Source: Bacteroidales bacterium | GTDB taxonomy: Bacteria; Bacteroidota; Bacteroidia; Bacteroidales; UBA932 | Assembly (NCBI GenBank): GCA_015060455.1 | Contig: SUYM01000025.1 | Coordinates: forward strand, 1-43,352 | Direction of reading: 5' to 3' | Length of the DNA stretch: 43,352 nucleotides | Shown: positions 39,887-43,352 of the stretch, in pieces | Layout: every line of letters begins with the position of its first letter | Position numbering within the stretch: the stretch's first letter is position 1 | Made by a program: the position numbers and the translations under genes | The notes under the pieces: generated by a model | What the model saw: only the letters and a program-made list of their open reading frames with translations | What the model was told of the DNA's origin: nothing | The model's database searches: none

Positions 39887-41515
39887 CTACCAAGATATTG
39901 TATTAGATCTGTATTTATTTCCGAAACGGTCAGTCACTTCAACATAGCCGCGACCCCTGACCTCAGTCCGTGAGCAACGGAACATCTGGTACCTTTTATC
40001 AGGAAGAGTATATTCCGAAAGATTCTTGCTCAGAATGGCATCATTCTGTGAATACCACCCATGTACTTCCTTGTAGGCCAGATCATAGGTCTCGTATCTC
40101 ACCATATTCGACGAGTTGCCGGAAGCAGGTACATATTTTACGTTCTTCCAATCCTCATCATAAAGGAAAACATTGGCATAGATATAATTATCGCCATACG
40201 CACCTCTCGGATATGCACGAATCTGAGCATCATATGAAGAAGGAACATCCTTCCATTTATATGTCGGCTGTTTCGTGGCCAGGTGCTGAAGATCCGTTTC
40301 AGCCATATTCTTATACTTCCACGATATCCTACCTTCTGCCAATTGGGCCACGACATAACCTCTCGGTACTCCGTCCGGATTTATCCATTCATTTGTCCAC
40401 ATATCTCCTGTACTGCGGGATAGAGTATGCGATTCTACATTGGGATAAGTCCTGCCTTTACCGGTAGTATTATATGTCTGATGAGCATGTCCTGCCCATG
40501 AATAAACCTTATCAAATGTACCCAGGAGCTGAGCGTATTTCTTTCCGTTGACAGTAGCTGCACTGTTCCACCTGTCTGATGAAGTACCGGTGGAAAACAT
40601 CTGGGCATGTGAGCAGAAAAGTATAGGAGTGTTTTTGCTGACAAACCTCAAATCGCCTGAAAGCCAATCATAAACCTCATCCGAAAGACCATAGGTATAA
40701 TCCTTTGTAAGCCTTGTTCCGTTATCCTTCATGATTATGCCGTCAACAACCACAACATGGAATCCACAAAGGTTGAATGAATAATTAGTCGGGCCAAGCC
40801 ATCTCTCATAATCCTCTGCAGCAGATATATCATTTGACTTATTGAGGTTATAATCATGATTTCCTATAACATTGAACATAGGAAGCGACATCTTGGTCAG
40901 AGCCTGAACATAACTCTGATACAAGGACATGTTTTCATGAACGATGTCACCAAGCATCATTCCGAACACCTCCCCTTCTACAGTTGCGACATATGCCTTC
41001 AGATCTTCATAAAGAGCATCTGCCACATCTACAGAGTGATACGCGATATTATCCCATGACTCAGTCTTTGCCCTTGGCTGCGGATCCGCCACAATGACAA
41101 ACGTACATTTATTGTCCTCCATCTTCTCAAGACGGAAAGTAATATTCTGATACACACCGTTTGTCTTGCCAACCTCTGAGAGTCTCTTGTAAAATATCGT
41201 AAGCCCGTCTGAGCAAGGAACCTTGTACCCGTCAGGAATGCTGACACTCACAAACTTCGCCTTGGACAAGTCGCTATCTATACGGAATACACCCTGACCA
41301 TCCGTCTTGTAAGACTTGAAACCATCAGAAACCACAACACCAGGCAATGCCTTTCCGGTCTGGTCAAGAACCCTACCGGAGATGGTAACAGGACCTGAGG
41401 GCATGATGCCATCAGACCCGAGCCCGCCCCCTGAAGGGTTCTGGCCCGGATCTTTTGAACATGAAACCACACATACAAGTATGGCTATAAAACTGTTAAT
41501 CAGCCGTTTAAACAT
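39887..41515 (-). CDS. metallophosphoesterase lipoprotein (MetallophosN-catalytic-MetallophosC)
   Basis: The 542-residue product has a lipobox at Cys19 (VVSC). It has a MetallophosN-like domain (about 42-130, SGRVLDQTGKALPGVVVSDG), a calcineurin-like phosphoesterase domain and a MetallophosC-like end (VEVTDRFGNKY). Metal-binding motifs are VADPQ (Asp144), LGDIVHE (Asp190), IGNHDY (Asn219, His220), CSHAQ and GHAHQ. It is a shorter paralogue of the next gene downstream and lacks the Cys-repeat domain. It starts 2 nt after the DUF4886 lipoprotein stop. The likely substrate is a phosphate ester on an external polymer or lipid. Confidence 0.9.
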   Translation of the reverse strand: MFKRLINSFIAILVCVVSCSKDPGQNPSGGGLGSDGIMPSGPVTISGRVLDQTGKALPGVVVSDGFKSYKTDGQGVFRIDSDLSKAKFVSVSIPDGYKVPCSDGLTIFYKRLSEVGKTNGVYQNITFRLEKMEDNKCTFVIVADPQPRAKTESWDNIAYHSVDVADALYEDLKAYVATVEGEVFGMMLGDIVHENMSLYQSYVQALTKMSLPMFNVIGNHDYNLNKSNDISAAEDYERWLGPTNYSFNLCGFHVVVVDGIIMKDNGTRLTKDYTYGLSDEVYDWLSGDLRFVSKNTPILFCSHAQMFSTGTSSDRWNSAATVNGKKYAQLLGTFDKVYSWAGHAHQTYNTTGKGRTYPNVESHTLSRSTGDMWTNEWINPDGVPRGYVVAQLAEGRISWKYKNMAETDLQHLATKQPTYKWKDVPSSYDAQIRAYPRGAYGDNYIYANVFLYDEDWKNVKYVPASGNSSNMVRYETYDLAYKEVHGWYSQNDAILSKNLSEYTLPDKRYQMFRCSRTEVRGRGYVEVTDRFGNKYRSNTISW

Positions 41516-41517
41516 AA

Positions 41518-43269
41518 TTATTGATTATTATGCACTCTCCATGCCTCAAGTTGTGCCTGTCGTGCATCTTCAACAGAAGTCTCACCTGTTTCTATGCCTT
41601 CTTCTGTCATTATCTTTGAGGTGGTCGGATAGAATGTAGATTCTCCCAAACCAAGATCGATAAGTTCATACGCGTAGCACAGACTCGCAATCATCATCGG
41701 AAGTCCTTCTGCAAGATGAGTATCATCAACTGCACGCTGCAACTTATAGCCATATTTTGACAATGCAGGATTCTTTCGTGAATTATATATTGCCTGACCA
41801 ACATTTATGATGAACTCACAATTCTCTCCCATGTGATCTGCAAGTTTAAGGATATCCTCCTGGAGATAGCCATGTACTCGTTCAAAATGAGCGTCCCATG
41901 CTGCTTGATTCTCCGGCCATACACCTCCCTCATAAACATCAATATGAGTCTGTCGTTTATCCTCGCTTCCTTCGGCATAGGTCCACGGCACCACAAGACC
42001 GCAACGTACCTTTGCTGCAACCTCCGGATCCATCATCTGCTTTACTCGCGCAACTAGATTATTGATATCGAATCCCTCATACGGTGGCATATGGTTTCTT
42101 ACCAGTACATGAGGCTGAAACACGATGATATCCCATGGCTCATCCTGAACAACGCTTTCCAGCGTCACACCTATTCCGCCGAGTCCGTTATTATATCCGT
42201 CAGCGTCAGCAGGGGTTTTAGTCGGATTTGTTGTACCGTCATATTTCCAATACTGGTAGGTATTGTGTACTACCTGATTCTGTCCGGAATGAAGATAGGT
42301 ATAAGTCTGGTCATCGATTCCCTTGTACTGCTCCTCCAAAGTAGAACCACCGAGATAGCCATGTCCCACAATTATCTTACGGTCAGCGTACTTTGCCAGG
42401 GCACTGAGATAACGCATTCCGTCGCGGGTCCAACTGTTTCCTACACCCAGAATTCTGAGAGGCTGCGATGCTCCTTCAAGAGTAGTCGAAGTCGGAACAA
42501 ACTCTTTGACAGGCATTTCATATACTGTGCCCTTCGCAACAACCCTTCTGGATGTTGAAAGTTCCATGTAATGTCCCTGCTTATCAACAATCTTGACAGT
42601 ATATCCGCTGGCATACTCTCCTGCCGGAATAACTATGCATATATCCACATCACCTTTCTTGTTAAGATATACGCGGATTGTCTTACCGCCTCCTGCAGGG
42701 ATTAGTTCACAGTTTTCAAAATCAACCGTAAAATCTCCGCAGACCTGCTCACCTGCATTTCCACGGAACTCCACATATCTGATATGATGGGTATCCTCTT
42801 TTCTTTCAATAGGAATCTGAAGAACCGCACATGGGTGCGAGAATGTCAATGTTGTCCCTTCTGTCTGATATGCCAGCATCGGAGATGCATCAGGCCCGAA
42901 AGAGCCTGCCTGGTACATCTGCTCCTGTGGCAGAGTGATAGTCTGGGCTTCCTTATAGATAAATGACGGATAAACTGCATTAAGAGGGCCTGAAAGTGCC
43001 GCATCTATGGTAAATGATGCAGTTGCAGGAGTCTCACCGTTGAAGTACAGAGCATCCGAATCATATCCGTTGACATTGATTCTGTCTCCGTCAGTCCAAT
43101 ATACCTTGTTTACGTCAAGGACAGACTTTGTCTGCGCCACCTGAGCTGTCAGCACTGTCACTTCCTTACCGGATGGCTCACCACCATCCGGCAAAGAATA
43201 TTCAGCACATGAAGTCAAAGCGGCTGCACAACACAATCCAAGAATTGACCTTATGATCTGCTTCATCAT
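41518..43269 (-). CDS. DUF4886 lipoprotein with fimbrillin-like N-terminal domain
   Basis: The 583-residue product has a lipobox at Cys21 (LTSC). Residues about 35-260 resemble a fimbrillin-like domain (VYWTDGDRINVNGYDSD, LNAVYPSFIYKEAQTI, PMLAYQTEGTTLTFSHPCAVLQI). DUF4886 follows from about 270, with LRILGVGNSWTRDGMRYL (GNS block), GHGYLGGSTLEEQY and DIIVFQPH. The DTHLAEGLPMM block would supply the final Asp/His. This SGNH-like fold suggests an esterase. It is the same domain order as in the 1024-residue lipoprotein at 22186, without the WWG/NYRGFN repeats. It starts 2 nt after the stop of a partial upstream gene. Confidence 0.85.
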   Translation of the reverse strand: MMKQIIRSILGLCCAAALTSCAEYSLPDGGEPSGKEVTVLTAQVAQTKSVLDVNKVYWTDGDRINVNGYDSDALYFNGETPATASFTIDAALSGPLNAVYPSFIYKEAQTITLPQEQMYQAGSFGPDASPMLAYQTEGTTLTFSHPCAVLQIPIERKEDTHHIRYVEFRGNAGEQVCGDFTVDFENCELIPAGGGKTIRVYLNKKGDVDICIVIPAGEYASGYTVKIVDKQGHYMELSTSRRVVAKGTVYEMPVKEFVPTSTTLEGASQPLRILGVGNSWTRDGMRYLSALAKYADRKIIVGHGYLGGSTLEEQYKGIDDQTYTYLHSGQNQVVHNTYQYWKYDGTTNPTKTPADADGYNNGLGGIGVTLESVVQDEPWDIIVFQPHVLVRNHMPPYEGFDINNLVARVKQMMDPEVAAKVRCGLVVPWTYAEGSEDKRQTHIDVYEGGVWPENQAAWDAHFERVHGYLQEDILKLADHMGENCEFIINVGQAIYNSRKNPALSKYGYKLQRAVDDTHLAEGLPMMIASLCYAYELIDLGLGESTFYPTTSKIMTEEGIETGETSVEDARQAQLEAWRVHNNQ

Positions 43270-43271
43270 CG

Positions 43272-43352
43272 TTAATTTATTGAGTTTCCTTCAAGAGTCA
43301 CAGATGCATCTGTTCCCACCTTTGCCACAGATCGTGTTTCCAGATCGCTATC
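43272..43352 (-). CDS. partial gene, C-terminal 26 residues
   Basis: The minus-strand frame is open from the window edge for 26 codons (ending VGTDASVTLEGNSIN) and stops with TAA at 43272-43274, 2 nt before the DUF4886 gene. The spacing is the same as between other genes of the operon, which supports it being real. Too little is present to name it. Confidence 0.55.
   Translation of the reverse strand, partial: DSDLETRSVAKVGTDASVTLEGNSIN

Noticed and set aside
33992..43352. Classical SusC/SusD polysaccharide utilisation locus
   Set aside because: No SusC or SusD gene is inside the window, so only a PUL-like label can be supported.

Overview
The window is chromosomal DNA of a member of the Bacteroidota, most likely order Bacteroidales; the genus cannot be read from it. 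Many genes are preceded by the phylum's TAnnTTTG -7 box, in several cases with TTTG exactly 19 nt upstream. Shine-Dalgarno sites are rare. The gene content fits a gut or rumen Bacteroidales: fimbrillin-like lipoproteins, MetallophosN/C phosphoesterases, DUF4136, DUF4251, DUF6515 and UPF0210. Intergenic spaces carry REP-like palindromes.

Layout. 1-530: three tRNA-Lys genes on the minus strand behind one strong promoter. 530-2443: a minus-strand envelope operon (DUF4251 protein, DUF4136 lipoprotein, small outer-membrane barrel). 2605-9829: plus-strand housekeeping genes (relA-type ppGpp synthetase, C_GCAxxG_C_C redox protein, rpmH, ACT + UPF0210 pair, tadA, NfeD + SPFH pair, YqaA). 9834-10256: tRNA-Gln, a terminator, a long inverted repeat and a 54-bp tandem repeat. 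10256-11878: class I fumarase. 11914-13399: repeats and three gene fragments. 13405-18370: a five-gene Hdr/Qmo-like iron-sulfur flavoprotein operon ending in a membrane-anchored HdrED-like fusion. 18371-18737: a coding remnant, a REP and a second pair of stem-loops. 18793-25404: DUF6515 protein, phosphate-sugar type MFS transporter, SGNH esterase, and a 1024-residue DUF4886 lipoprotein preceded by a 43-codon gene. 25567-31512 (minus): DUF5009 membrane protein, MATE exporter, rsgA (carrying a REP inside the reading frame), prfB and asnA. 31783-33449 (plus): a shortened YhcG-type nuclease and murI. 33419-43352 (minus): a tightly packed operon that begins outside the window (unknown partial gene, DUF4886 lipoprotein, two metallophosphoesterases, an endonuclease/exonuclease/phosphatase-fold enzyme, a GH3 glycosidase, an ECF sigma factor).

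How the parts work together. The Hdr-like operon has every element needed to move electrons between a soluble flavin/Fe-S module and a membrane quinone pool, in an organism with no visible methanogenesis or sulfate-reduction genes; its substrate is unknown. The 33.4-43.3 kb operon combines secreted phosphodiester or phosphomonoester cleavage with glycoside hydrolysis and a sigma factor, which suggests uptake-linked use of a phosphorylated glycan or glycolipid; no SusC/SusD is inside the window. Two pairs of 30-nt stem-loops (6-bp stems, 18-nt loops, 21-nt spacing) with different stems and similar loops are the most structured unexplained non-coding signal.
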